DNA of 64,000 nt from Siphonodentalium dalli (Eukaryota > Mollusca > Scaphopoda > Gadilida > Siphonodentaliidae), in assembly GCA_032622095.1 (NCBI GenBank), contig CP136062.1, positions 4,524,001 through 4,588,000 of the forward strand. The letters run 5' to 3'. The notes below the pieces were generated by a model that was not told the DNA's origin, searched no databases, and was given only the letters and a program-made list of their open reading frames with translations. The translations under genes were made by a program, and so were the position numbers. Shown in pieces: positions 12,582-24,892 of the stretch (its first letter is position 1; every line of letters starts with the position of its first letter).

Positions 12582-12668
12582 GGGATAACTTGGTTACTGG
12601 GTACAACTTGGGCATGTGAAAGCGAATCATCACAGCAGAAAACCTGGAACATAACACGATTCGTTCTG
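12582..12668 (-). repeat. 90-bp dispersed repeat, inverse of 5398-5487
   Basis: Reverse-complement match to 5398-5487, spanning GGGTACAACTTGGGCATGTG to CACGATTCGTTCTG. Confidence 0.75.
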
Positions 12669-12860
12669 TGTCCAGTAAATATTTAGTAACACATGTTTCC
12701 TATAAGAGATCTGAATACCAACTAACTTAATGTTACCAGTCAATGTGATTATGTCCCAAACCATGTGAACTCGAGATTAGATGCATGGCCAAGTTTGTGC
12801 CACACTCAGGAAGATTATAATCTCCACTCTATGCTATACCAGGTCATACGTGTGTATTAT

Positions 12861-13417
12861 ACCAGCGCCGAAGCCGACCCACCCAAACTCAGTTGCGGTA
12901 GTTTATGACAAACAATTTGCTTTAGTACATCTGGGATAAATCGCAACCATCTTTCATACGGTACTTTGCGATATTATCTTTGACTGATAAATCACAAACA
13001 AATTTGCGACACTTACCTTTGCCATTGCAAAGGTATGTTAATTTGTTTGCAAAGTATTTAACAGTTTTTATCGCAAAGATGATTGCTATTCTGTTATATC
13101 AAATTGTGAAAATGTTTGCGATTTATCGCAAATATGTTTGCGAAGTATTTTACGATCTATCGAAAAGATGTTTGCAATTTATCGCAAAGTTTGGCGATTT
13201 ATCAACATGTATTTTTAAATAGGTATTTGGAAAGTGACAGGAGGGTTTTCAAAACTTGAAACCAAATTTGTTTGTGATTTATCATCAGTCAAAGATATCG
13301 CAAAGTAATTATCGCAAAGTATGAAAGATGGTTGCGATTTATCCCAGATATACTAAAGCAAATTTTTTGCCAGAAACTGCCGCAACTGAGTTTGGGTGGG
13401 TCGGCTTCGGTGCCGGT
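12861..13417. mobile_element. Foldback MITE with about 150-bp inverted arms
   Basis: The left arm, starting near CGCCGAAGCCGACCCACCC, is mirrored by the right arm ending GGGTGGGTCGGCTTCGG. Matching blocks continue through TTTGCTTTAGTA, GGGATAAATCGCAACCATCT and TCACAAACAAATTTG. The centre is a run of short palindromes of the type TTTGCGATTTATCGCAAA. Transcripts of either strand would form a long hairpin. The ORF at 12980-13222 is a by-product of these repeats. Confidence 0.8.
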
Positions 13418-13475
13418 ATTCCAGTCCCTATGTTGTTAGTTTGATTTAAAATTTGGGAAAGTCGAAAAATAAAAA

Positions 13476-15148
13476 AACAGCGGTGTTTGAACAAGATGTC
13501 AATAAATTAGCTGACAGTGACACTCGAAAATCTTGGCGCAAATGCTGAGCTGCTTTTTTGTCCATAGTAGTTAGTACCGTGTAAAATATTGTTACTTCAT
13601 TTTCAGGATTTCCAAATTAAACCAATGGAACTTTGGGAGCACTTTGTTAGGTTTGAGTTTCTGGGTCAATAACAATGGCTGCAAAATTAAGGAGACACAC
13701 GTCTATGTATTTCATGTTTAAATAGTAGTTGTATCAGTGTATACTATATGTACATTGTTGTTTATTATTGGAGGGGTGGCGTCTGGGTTGGTCAGTGGTC
13801 CAATGAGCATGGTACCGGTCAAGCTGTAGGACCTGAGCTAGTGACTGACATGGGTTCGATTCATATGTGGCGACCTCTGTCCAACTTCTTGCCTGAAGAA
13901 AACTTTCCGATCGGCGGAGTACATATGATATGTGCAGACGGTGCATCGTGACTACCTATTGTAGGTGACTAACCATAGATCACATGGATTCCATCAACAA
14001 CAAATGATCTGGCCCCATTGTTATATCGCCTTAGTTGTGGAAAGCAACAAAACCCCAAAAAGATTACTCAATGTTGCTACTGCCTTTCATTTATTTATTT
14101 TATATTTGTGGTTTTACGTGGCTTCCTACAATTAAGCGATATCACAGCAAATGCAGATTAATTGTTGGTAGAGGAAAACATGTGTGCTATACTTACACTT
14201 GTAGTTGTGTACAATTCAGTACTTAAAAAAAAATTAAGTGATTTATGCACCATCTGCTCTCATGTAAATCACTGACCACTGTGAAGGTAGCCCATGTTTC
14301 CTCTGTTAATATTCCCATGTTATTATACTAGTAATTAGATGAAAATAGCCTGTGTTTCCTCTGTTAATATTCCGATGTTATTATACTAGTAATTAGATGA
14401 AGGTAGCGGGTATTTCCTGTCCTTCCCATGTTATTATCATTAGATGTAGGTACACCGGTAGTCCATGTTCCCTCTGTTCATCCCATGTTATTATCATATT
14501 ATGCCTATGTGGGTCGGGCAGGGGGGGGTATTTTTTTACGGGCACTTATGCGGGGGTGGGTCACTGGGTGGGTTGTTTGGTCGATGGGACTAACAAACAA
14601 TTTTTTCCGCAACTCAGAACTTTTTTTCCTGCAAGTTTTTTGACTGTTTTTTTCAATGAATTTGGCTTAAAACACCTTAGAATATGAGAAATAATGTAAT
14701 TCTAACTGCTAAACTGACTGCAGGCAGTTATTGTGTTGTATTTTGTTGCAAATTTTGAAATCCAAGATGGCCGCTGGCAGCCATGTTTTTTTTTCCGAAT
14801 GACCCCAAAATGACTCGTTCCTATTTACATGCCAATGTTAACATCCATGACAAATAGTATGCACATAAATTCATATACAGCTGTTTACAGTGAATTCCCC
14901 CGCAAATCTGTTTTAGTGTTAAAAGGGGGTGGGTGTCCAAAAATGGTCGGTAAAATTTGGACGCAGGGTGGGTGGGGGTCCCAACAAGGGTCGAAAGTAA
15001 AAAATCAGCATACGTGTCTGAAAATGTTTTCTGACCCCCCCAGAGGGCATTTACCAGTACAGGTAGTCAAGGGCTCTGTCTGTCCGAGCATATCACCTTG
15101 TAACTCGGGTGTTGATTATCAGAGTTTGTTATCTTTTGTCATGGTGAA
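13476..15148 (+). repeat. Tandem-duplicated block, copy 2, part Y
   Basis: Near-identical to 8191-9805 but about 58 bp longer, because the unit around TTTCCTCTGTTAATATTCC is present twice (about 14284-14400) instead of once. It carries the second copy of the SINE-like sequence. Confidence 0.85.
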
Positions 15149-15204
15149 AGCACAGGTTGGTACCTACATTAGTTAGGCTAATTATTCAAGGTACCGGTGT
15201 AACA

Positions 15205-16103
15205 CGTCATCTCCCCCCAGGATATATCCCCCCACCCTGGATATCTTCCCCCCATGTACGACTAAAAAATAATTTCACTCATATGATATCGTTTGGTTTT
15301 GAAATGGCCAGAAAAATGTTTTTTGAGAATATTATTTTAAAAAAAAAAGTGAAATTTTTTTTTCACGAATTTGATTGTCTGTTCATGAAATGACCAGAAT
15401 TTTTTTTTGTTTTAATTCAATTTTTTTCTTTTCTTTCAAATGTCCAGACTTGGATATTCCAGTAATGAAACGGCGAGAAATTAGCTTCTCCAAGAGAAGG
15501 TTGTTTGAGTCAGGGTTTGGGGTGGGGGGGAGATGTCCAGGTCAGGATATCTCCCCCCACCCAGCAATTACATGACAAATAAATCATTGTATGGGTTTAT
15601 TGCTAGTTTTTGCTTTATATAGTCATGAAACAGCGAGAAATTAACTTCTTCTGAGAAAAAGATTTTTGAGTCAGGGTTTGGGGGGGAAGATGTCCAGGTC
15701 AGGATAAATCCCCCCCCCACCCAGCACCTACATAAAAAATAATAATCTTATGGTTTTATCGCTCGTTTTGCTTTATATAGTCCTGAAACAGCGAGAAATT
15801 AACTTCTTCTGAGAACAAGTTTTTTGAGTCAGGGTTTGGGGTGGGGGGGGGGGAGATGTCCAGGTCAGGATATCTCCCCCACCCAGCACCTACATGACAA
15901 AAAAATAATCTTATGGTTTTATCGCTTGTTTTGCTTTATATATTCATGAAACAGCGAGAAATTAACTTCTTCTGAGAACAAGTTTTTTGAGTCAGGGTTT
16001 GGGGTGTGGGGAAGATGTCCAGGTCAGGATAATTCCCCCCACCAGGCACCTACATGACAAAAAAATTATCTTATGGTTTTATCGCTTGTTTTGCTTTATA
16101 TAG
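15205..16103 (-). repeat. 160-bp satellite, minus-orientation block
   Basis: Four to five monomers read CCAGGTCAGGATATCTCC, CACCCAGCACCTACATGAC, GGTTTTATCGCTTG, AGTCATGAAACAGCGAG, AACTTCTTCTGAGAACAAG, GAGTCAGGGTTTGGGGTGG. The first 250 bp is the most diverged. The array flips orientation at 16103/16104. Confidence 0.9.
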
Positions 16104-19100
16104 AAGAAGTTAATTTCTCACTGTTTCATCACTATATAAAGCAAAACAAGCGATAAATCCATCAGATTATTTTTTTGTCATGTAGGTGCTGGGTGGGGGG
16201 GGGGGGAGATATCCTGACCAGGACATCTCCCCCACCCTAAACCCTGACTCAAAAAACTTGTTCTCAGAAGAAGTTAATTTCTCGCTGTTTCATGACTATA
16301 TAAAGCAAAACAAGCGATAACACCATAAGATTATTTTTTAGTCATGTAGGGTGCTGGGTGAGGGGGGAGATATCCTGACCTGGACATCTCCCCCCCCCCC
16401 ACCCCAAACCCTGACTCAAAAAACTTGTTCTCAGAAGAAGTTAATTTCTCGCTGTTTCATGACTATATAATGCAAAACAAGCGATAAAACCATAAGATTA
16501 TTTTTTTGTCATTTAGGGTGCTGGGTGAGGGAGATATCCGGACCTGGACATTTCTCCCCCCCCCCACCCCAAACCGTAACTCAAAAAACTTGTTCTCAGA
16601 AGAAGTTAATTTCTCGCTGTTTCATGACTATATAAAGCAAAACAAGCGATAAAATCATAAGATTATTTTTTTGTCATGTAGTGTGCTGGGTGAGGGGGAG
16701 ATATCCTGACCTGGACATTTCCCCCCACCCCAAACCCTAACTCAAAAATCTTGTTCTCAGAAGAAGTTAATTTCTCGCTGTTTCATGACTATATAAAGCA
16801 AAACAAGCGATAAAACCATAAGATTATTTTTTTGTCATGTAGATCCTGACCTGGACATCCCCCCCCCACCCCAAACCATGACTCAAAAAACTTGTTCTCA
16901 GAAGAAGTTAATTTCTCGCTGGTTCATGACTATATAAAGCAAAACAAGCGATAAAACCATAAGATTATTTGTTTGTCATGTAGGGTGCTGGGTGAGGGAG
17001 GAGATATCCTGACCTGGACATTCCTCCCCACCCCAAACCCTGACTCAAAAAAGTTGTTCTCAGAAGTTAATTTCTCGCTGTTTCATGACTATAAAGCAAA
17101 ACAAGCGATAAAACCATAAGATTATTTTTTTGTCATGTAGGGTGCTGGGTGAGGGGGGAGATATCCTGACCTGGACATCCCCCCACCCCAAACCCTGACT
17201 CAAAAAACTTGTTCTCAGAAGAAGTTAATTTCTCGCTGTTTCATGACTATATAAAGCAAAACAAGCGATAAAACCATAAGATTATTTTTTTGTCATGTAG
17301 ATCCTGACCTGGACATCCTCCCCCCGCCCCAAACCCTGACTCAAAAAACTTGTTCTCAGAAGAAGTTAATTTCTCGCTGTTTCATGACTATATTAAGCAA
17401 AACAAGCAATAAAACCATAAGATTATTTTTTTGCCATGTAGGGTGCTGGGTGAGGGGGGGGAGATATCCTGACCTGGACATTCCCCCCCCCCACCCCAAA
17501 CCCAGACTAAAAAAACTTGTTCTCAGAAGAAGTTAATTTCTCGCTGTTTCATGACTATATAAAGCAAAACAAGTGATAAAACCATATTATTTTTTTGTCA
17601 TGTAGGTGCTGGGTGGGGGGAGGAGATATCCTGACCTGGACATCTTCCCCTCCCCCCACCCCAAACCCTGACTCAAAAAACTTGTTCTCAGAAGAAGTTA
17701 ATTTCTCGCTGTTTCATGACTATATAAAGCAAAACAAGCGATAAAACCATAAGATTATTTTTTTGTCATGTAGATCCTGACCTGGACATCTTCCCCCCAC
17801 CCCAAACCCTGACTCAAAAAACTTGTGCTCAGAAGAAGTTAATTTCTCGCTGTTTCATGACTATATAAAGCAAAACAAGCGATAAAACCATAAGATTATT
17901 TTTTTGTTATTTAGGGTGCTGGGTGAGGGAGATATCCGGACCTGGACATTCCCCCCCACCCCCACCCCAAACCGTGACTCAAAAAACTTGTTCTCAGAAG
18001 AAGTTAATTTCTCGCTGTTTCATGACTATATAAAGCAAAACAAGCGATAAAATCATAAGATTATTTTTTTGTCATGTAGTGTGCTGGGTGAGGGGGGAGA
18101 TATCCTGACCTGGACATTTCCCCCACCCCAAACCCTGACTCAAAAATCTTGTTCTCAGAAGAAGTTAATTTCTCGCTGTTTCATGACTATTTAAAGCAAA
18201 ACAAGCGATAAAACCATAAGATTATTTTTTTGTCATGTAGATCCTGACCTGGACATCCCCCCCACCCCAAACCATGACTCAAAAAACTTGTTCTCAGAAG
18301 AAGTTAATTTCTCGCTGGTTCATGACTATATAAAGCAAAACAAGCGATAAAACCATAAGATTATTTGTTTGTCATGTAGGGTGCTGGGTGAGGGAGGAGA
18401 TATCCTGACCTGGACATTCCCCCCCCCCCCCCCACCCCAAACCCTGACTCAAAAAAGTTGTTCTCAGTAGTTAATTTCTCGCTGTTTCATGACTATAAAG
18501 CAAAACAAGCGATAAAACCATAAGATTATTTTTTTGTCATGTAGGGTGCTGGGTGAGGGGGGAGATATCCTGACCTGGACATCCCCCCCCCCCACCCCAA
18601 ACCCTGACTCAAAAAACTTGTTCTCAGAAGAAGTTAATTTCTCGCTGTTTCATGACTATATAAAGCAAAACAAGCGATAAAACCATAAGATTATTTTTTT
18701 GTCATGTAGATCCTGACCTGGACATCTTCCCCCCACCCCAAACCCTGACTCAAAAAACTTGTTCTCAGAAGAAGTTAATTTCTCGCTGTTTCATGACTAT
18801 ATTAAGCAAAACAAGCAATAAAACCATGATTATTTTTTTGCCATGTAGGGTGCTGGGTGAGGGGGGGAGATATCCTGACCTGGACATTCCCCCCCCCACC
18901 CCAAACCCTGACTAAAAAAACTTGTTCTCAGAAGAAGTTAATTTCTCGCTGTTTCATGACTATATAAAGCAAAACAAGTGATAAAACCATATTATTTTTT
19001 TGTCATGTAGGTGCTGGGGGGGAGGAGATATCCTGACCTGGACATCTTCCCCTCCCCCCACCCCAAACCCTGACTCAAAAAACTTGTTCTCAGAAGAAGT

Positions 19101-20437
19101 TAATTTCTCGCTGTTTCATGACTATATAAAGCAAAACAAGCGATAAAACCATAAGATTATTTTGTTGTCATGTAGATCCTGACCTGGACGTCTTCCCCCC
19201 ACCCCAAACCCTGACTCAAAAAACTTGTGCTCAGAAGAAGTTAATTTCTCGCTGTTTCATGACTATATAAAGCAAAACAAGCGATAAAACCATAAGATTA
19301 TTTTTTTGTCATTTAGGGTGCTGGGTGAGGGAGATATCATATAAAGCAAAACAAGTGATAAAACCATATTATTTTTTTGTCATGTAGGTGCTGGGTGGGG
19401 GGGAGGAGATATCCTGACCTGGACATCTTCCCCTCCCCCACCCCAAACCCTGACTCAAAAAACTTGTTCTCAGAAGAAGTTAATTTCTCGCTGTTTCATG
19501 ACTATATAAAGCAAAACAAGCGATAAAACCATAAGATTATGTTTTTGTCATGTAGATCCTGACCTGGACATCTTCCCCCCACCCCAAACCCTGACTCAAA
19601 AAACTTGTGCTCAGAAGAAGTTAATTTCTCGCTGTTTCATGACTATATAAAGCAAAACAAGCGATAAAACCATAAGATTTTGTTTTGTCATGTAGGTGCT
19701 GGGTGGGGTGGGGGGGGGGGAGATATCCTGACCTGGACATCTTCCCCCCACCCCAAACCCTGACCCAAAAAACTTGTTCTCAGAAGAAGTTAATTTCTCG
19801 CTGTTTCATGACTATATAAAGCAAAACAAGCGATAAAACCATAAGATTATTTTTTTGTCATGTAGGGGCTGGGTCGGGGGGGGGGGGGGCTATCCTGACC
19901 TGGACATTCCCCCCCCCCACCCCAAACCCTGACTCAAAAAACTTGTTCTCAGAAGAAGTTAATTTCTCGCTGTTTCATGACTATATAAAGCAAAACAAGT
20001 GATAAAACCATATTATTTTTGTCATGTAGGTGCTGGGTGGGGGGGGAGATATCCTGACCTGGACATCTTCCCCTCCCCCCACCCCAAACTCTGACTCAAA
20101 AAACTTGTTCTCAGAAGAAGTTAATTTCTCGCTGTTTCATGACTATATAAAGCAAAACAAGCGATAAAACCATAAGATTATTTTTTTGTCATGCTGGGTG
20201 AGGGGGGAGATATCCTGACCTGGACATTTACCCCCCCCCCCCACCCCAAACCCTGAGTCAAAAAACTTGTTCTCAGAAGAAGTTAATTTCTCGCTGTTTC
20301 GTGAGTATATAAAGCAAAACAAGCTATAAAACCATAAGATTATTTTTTTTGTCATGTAGGTGCTGGGTGGGGGGAGATATCCTGACCTGGACATCTTCCC
20401 CCCACCCCAAACCCTGACTCAAGAAACTTGTTCTCAG
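16104..20437 (+). repeat. 160-bp satellite, plus-orientation array with higher-order structure
   Basis: About 27 head-to-tail monomers, the reverse complement of the preceding block. Some monomers lack about 22 bp (GGTGCTGGGTGAGGGGGGAG), so long and short forms alternate in a fixed pattern. Diagnostic variants recur about 1.4 kb apart: GGTTCATGAC at 16921 and 18317, TATTAAGC at 17391 and 18800, ACTTGTGCTC at 17821 and 19223. A nine-monomer higher-order unit is therefore present about twice, with a broken third copy (deletion near 19338). Each monomer carries long C and G runs. No coding function is seen. Confidence 0.9.
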
Positions 20438-21053
20438 CAGGGTGGAGTCTGGAAAAAAATTGCACATAAAGGGTCCAAAAAGTTTTTTTCCGACCCCGAG
20501 GGACCCACCACCCCATTTGTGCAAAAAATATATTGTTTTCCTCCAAAACTTTGGGGACCCACCCCCCCTTTCTCATGTTTTTATCCAAATTTCAGAGGTT
20601 TTTTTTAGCCGTTCTTCAATAACTGTGTTAACTGCCTTTCAATCCCATTCCACTATCCTTTTTTGGTGCAAACTCTTGCTGTGTACCATTAAGACTCAAC
20701 CAATAACATGCTTAATTGGTAAACACAATTCAGCAAAACGAAAAATAAACTGTACATGTATTTCCAGGGGTTTCCTGGTGTTTTCAGTATCTAACAATAA
20801 TAATAAAGCATTGTGTAGGTACACTATATGTCACAAATCGTCCTAGACCCCATTATAGCCTTAATATATCGAGTGTGTTGTGTCTGACAGAGAACACTGG
20901 CCAGTGTACATGTAAATAGTGGTAAACAGGTCAGGCGTTACACAATTATTTGTGCATGACCAAAGAACTCTTTAGTCGTATCCATCGGGGTGGGGTGGGG
21001 GAGGAATTTTTTTTGGTTAGGTATACACCTAGATATATGGCTATTATACCCCC
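20438..21053 (+). repeat. Module A, inverted partner at 46103-46728
   Basis: Non-coding module joined to the satellite at CTCAGCAGGGTGGAG. The same junction exists inverted at about 46728, so satellite and module A were duplicated together. The 134-codon frame inside (20442-20846) is kept in both copies but resembles no family and includes homopolymer-derived stretches, so I do not call it a gene. Homology to the partner stops at CCCCCGAT near 21053. Confidence 0.85.
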
Positions 21054-21756
21054 GATATTAGTCGGCGGGTATATAGTTGACGTCTCGAGCCGTCCGTACG
21101 TCCGTCCGTACAAACATTTTGCGTTATAAGTCGGTTGTCATATTTTGATGCCCTATGGCATGGTGACGGATAAGAAATGGGGAGCGAATATGCATAATAT
21201 CGCGGGTTGTGACCATCAATGCCTACCAGAGTTATGGGCCCTGTTCGACTTTATGAAATTCAGTCCGTACAAAGTTTCTGCAATATAAGTTAAGTGTCGG
21301 TTGTCGAATTTTGATGTGGTTTGGTATGGTGATAGACCAGAATGATAGGGGAAGGATGTATGCACATATTACTGCATATCACAGGTTTCGCCTATCAATG
21401 CATACCAGAGTTACCGGCCTTGTTCCATCTGTAAACACGTTTTGCATTATTATAACTCAACCATGGGTTAAGTTTCCTGAACGCTATTACGGTGGTCCAC
21501 TGTGAAGTGTGCCGGGATCCTGTGAAATCCAGAATGTTGCTAAATCTGAGGCTAAAGGGTCACTATAGCTGCATATATAGCCCTATACCAACAATCATCG
21601 TACTAACATGCTTACAAACAACATTGCATTGTCAGTACTTGTAAATTGTTTGAAAAAACCCCATTTTGGAAAAAAAATTACAAGCACGATTTTTTCGGCC
21701 TCTGATCCACCCACCCACCTCGGCCCTATATACGGATTTTTTTTGCAGACACCCCC
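21054..21756 (+). repeat. Module B, inverted partner at 26850-27553
   Basis: Begins near TTAGTCGGCGGGTATATAG, includes CCGTCCGTACGTCCGTCCG and units with CCAGAGTTATGGGCC, and ends at GCAGACACCCCCCTG next to a satellite fragment. The reverse complement at 26850-27553 is almost identical, so the pair frames module E like long inverted repeats. Confidence 0.85.
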
Positions 21757-21842
21757 CTGTTCTCAGAAGAAGTTAATTTCTCGCTGTTTCATGACTATAT
21801 AAAGCAAAACAAGCGATAAAACCATAAGATTATTTTTTTGTC
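21757..21842 (+). repeat. Satellite fragment at the left end of module E
   Basis: About half a monomer, from TTCTCAGAAGAAGTTAATT to TTATTTTTTTGTC, ending where module E begins. Confidence 0.85.
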
Positions 21843-22980
21843 ATCTTAGATAACACAAGGTGGTTTAGATTGCCCAATTTGATCAAAATAGACTGATAAA
21901 TGGGGTCAGTTAAATGTAATTTGACAGTTAAAGCATGAGAAAAAAGTTTACATAAAAGATATCCAAAATAAAAATGAAAAAAAAGGAGGGGACTAAAAAT
22001 AGGGTCGGGGGGGGGGTGGTGTAATTCAAGCTATTTGTTTATATTGGCCTAAAGCATACTACAGAGACACGAATTGATACACATATTAGAGAAAGACTCA
22101 CACTCATTGATGGGGAATGTTCAGATAATAAGTTCAACAATCAACTTATTATATATTTTTCTAGTAAACTATTCGTCAATGAGTATTTAGTAATGAAAGG
22201 GTTAAATGCCTTGATAGTTTCTATATTTACTACATGACGAATGTTCAGTGTAGAGATGATAAATATAAGTTGTATTGTGTGGATCTGATTGCCTGTCAAC
22301 TGCCCATGTATACAAGTAATCACACTTTAACATAATAAAAGCATAATAATATTTGCCAGTGAATCGTTTGGCATTATCTTCATGTGTTTTTGCAGAGTTA
22401 TCTATCATGGAAAAGTTATCCTTCAATTCAATTCAATTTATTTTTGTAAATCGATATGTAGATATTACAGACAAAATATATATATGACATCAAAATATTC
22501 AATTATAATAACATATAATAACAATAAATTTCACACGAGGAATACATGGGTGATCAGACATTTGGAAAGTGATGTTGATATTTAAAAAATAGGGTGCGGT
22601 ACATGGAATATCAGTGTTATAGCCTCAAGTGGACTTAGATAGCCGCCTGTGGCTTTCCGAACACATTTTTCAATTTATCATATTTTATCAACGATGAAAT
22701 AGGCAGCAAGAAAAAAAAATATCGACAATTAAACAAATTGCGCACAAATGGTTATCATGTTTTGAATGCGCACAGATGGTTATCATTTTTTGATTGCGCA
22801 CAGACGGTTATCATGTTTTGAATGTTCAGATGTTGACGTTTCCATGATAGATAATTGATACTAGTAGGAAAATATTTTTTTTTCACGCCAGTGAACGGCC
22901 CACTAATGCTGGTTAACGCCCAACAGAAAATTGACATTCGACACTAAACGACTGTATAAATCATCAAACTTACAATTAAG

Positions 22981-23250
22981 TATAGGATAATGGCTGAAAA
23001 CTACATTATTTCAGCGAATGGATTTTTTTTTTTTTAAACATATTTTATTTGTAGTATAATACAAAATGGATTGGGGCACAAGTTACAAAACTTAATGAGC
23101 CCCTCTCCGGTATACATTAAGTTTTGTAACTTGTGCCCCAATCCATTTTGTATTATACTACAAATAAAATATGTTAAAACAAAAAAAATAAAAATAAAAA
23201 AATAATCCATTCGCTGAAATAATGTACAGTTTTCAGCCATTATCCTATAC
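22981..23250. repeat. 270-bp near-perfect palindrome
   Basis: Two arms of about 125 bp (22981-23096 and 23116-23250) flank a 19-nt loop. Outer ends read TATAGGATAATGGCTGAAAA and its inverse; inner ends read GGGGCACAAGTTACAAAAC and its inverse. The arms differ mainly in the length of a T/A-rich tract. It is conserved in the inverted partner (50741-51010). Confidence 0.9.
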
Positions 23251-23621
23251 TCAGACAATGGATTGATAGAGTCAGCGGTCCGATATCGTTCCAGTCGCTA
23301 AAAATGTACAGTTTTCAGCTATTATCCGACATAAAGGCCCACTTAATTTCCGAACCCCCAGATCACATTATATAAAATATATGCATTATATACATTTGAA
23401 AGTGGAAGCTCCAAAACATTATATTATCAACTTATCCGGTGTAATAAACTGTGAACATGTTGTTTTTGTTGAGTTACCGACATGTTTTTGAAAGTTTGAT
23501 CTGGATTGTAGTGCAAAGTGTATTATTTCAATGGAATGGGAAACTCTATATCTTAAAGATAGAGTTATTCCCATTGCATTGAAAATAAATATATAGTTTG
23601 AAATATGTTGCATTCTGGGAG

Positions 23622-23845
23622 TAGCAACATGTGTTCGGTCCTATCCACCCGTTAGTAACATGTGTTCGGCCCTATCCACCAGTTAGTAACATGTGTTCGG
23701 CCCTACCCACCAGATAGTAACATGTGTTCGGCCCTATCCACCCGTTAGTAACATGTGTTCTGTCCTATCCACCCGTTAGTAACATCTGTTCAACCCTATC
23801 CACCCGTTAGTAACATCTGTTCGGCCCTATATCCACCCGTTAATT
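23622..23845 (+). repeat. 31-bp minisatellite, seven units
   Basis: The unit is AGTAACATGTGTTCGGCCC plus TATCCACCCGTT, at exact 31-bp spacing, with one ACATCTG variant type in the last two units. The inverted partner near 50180-50368 has about six units. Confidence 0.9.
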
Positions 23846-24599
23846 GAATGACTGATTGGTACCCACGGTATTCCTAATAGGAGATTAATTTTGGTGATCC
23901 TGTGCATTGAGTTCTCTATAGTTAAGTTTGAAGGACTAAATTTGCATTTAAATTGCTATATTATTGTAGGTTTTGTCGTGAGGGGTGTTACAACATGCCA
24001 CCTGGGAACGGAATTAGATTTGATAAATTTTAACAGTAAGAGATTCAATGCCTATATCAATCAGAGATATATTATACATGCAAGTCTTATAAAAATGAAA
24101 TCGTTTACAGTAAAATAACTCTTCATTAGTTTGGATTTTGAGCGTCCGTTATTAAAATAATGGATCGTAGTTTGTAAACTAATGTAGGATATCGACAGTA
24201 AACATCCATTATCAAATAAACCGGACGCGACGAAACAATTGAGTGATGTCATATCCATGTTTTAATGCCCATTTAATTTTCGAGTTTCCGATTATTTTTT
24301 TACAGTGTCTTGGTGTACGGTTTTAGTAACAATCTATGCCATATAACATATGATTAAAATACTATAATTCATCACCATTTGAAACGTTTGTGTCTCAGAA
24401 GATGCCGATAGTGAAATAGAATAAAGCTGAAATCATAGAAAGATTTCCCCAATTATGGCTCCTAGAATGCAACAGAATGAAAATAAAAATGTATTTCTGA
24501 AATGCAAAAATAATATCCTTAATTTTTATAAACGTTGTTGTGTGCATAATTAAGTCTGATATATTCTGAGACTGTGATCATATTTATTCGTTTCAAGAA

Positions 24600-24840
24600 T
24601 ATCATCATCATCATCATCATCATCGTCATCGTCGTCGTCTTTATCGTCTTCAACGACACCTGTAATTTATCGTCGTTACCACCGTCGTAATATCTTCGCC
24701 CTCGCTCTCGATATAATAATAATTATCATCATAAATCATCGTCATCATCAAAAAACATCATCACGTACCATAATCACGATCATATGTATTGTCATAATAA
24801 TAGTGTTCGCTATCATCGCGATGGTCTTCGTCGTCATCGT
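24600..24840. repeat. CAT/CGT-rich trinucleotide microsatellite
   Basis: A run of ATC repeats grading into GTC and interrupted ATCATC blocks. The inverse lies in the partner module (about 49190-49430). Confidence 0.85.
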
Positions 24841-24892
24841 ACGCGAAGTTACTAGTAGTTAAAGTTTACTTGGACGTGAATCAGCTAGCTAA

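Larger units (their letters stand above)
10037..13475. other. 3.4-kb segment splitting duplication copy 2
   Basis: This segment lies between X' and Y' and is absent at the equivalent X/Y junction of copy 1 (8190/8191). It holds a diverged long-TIR family member (about 10070-10393), a CCGCGG MITE, decayed CATCTTGGATTT units, an inverted 90-bp repeat and a palindromic MITE. Its ends show neither TIRs nor an obvious target duplication, so it may be an insertion into copy 2 or a deletion from copy 1. Confidence 0.7.

Noticed and set aside
20442-20846. 134-codon ORF kept in both module A copies
   Set aside because: The two copies are recent duplicates, so conservation is not evidence of selection, and no family motif is present.
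23622-23845. CRISPR-like 31-bp repeat array
   Set aside because: Units are contiguous with no unique spacers; it is an ordinary minisatellite.
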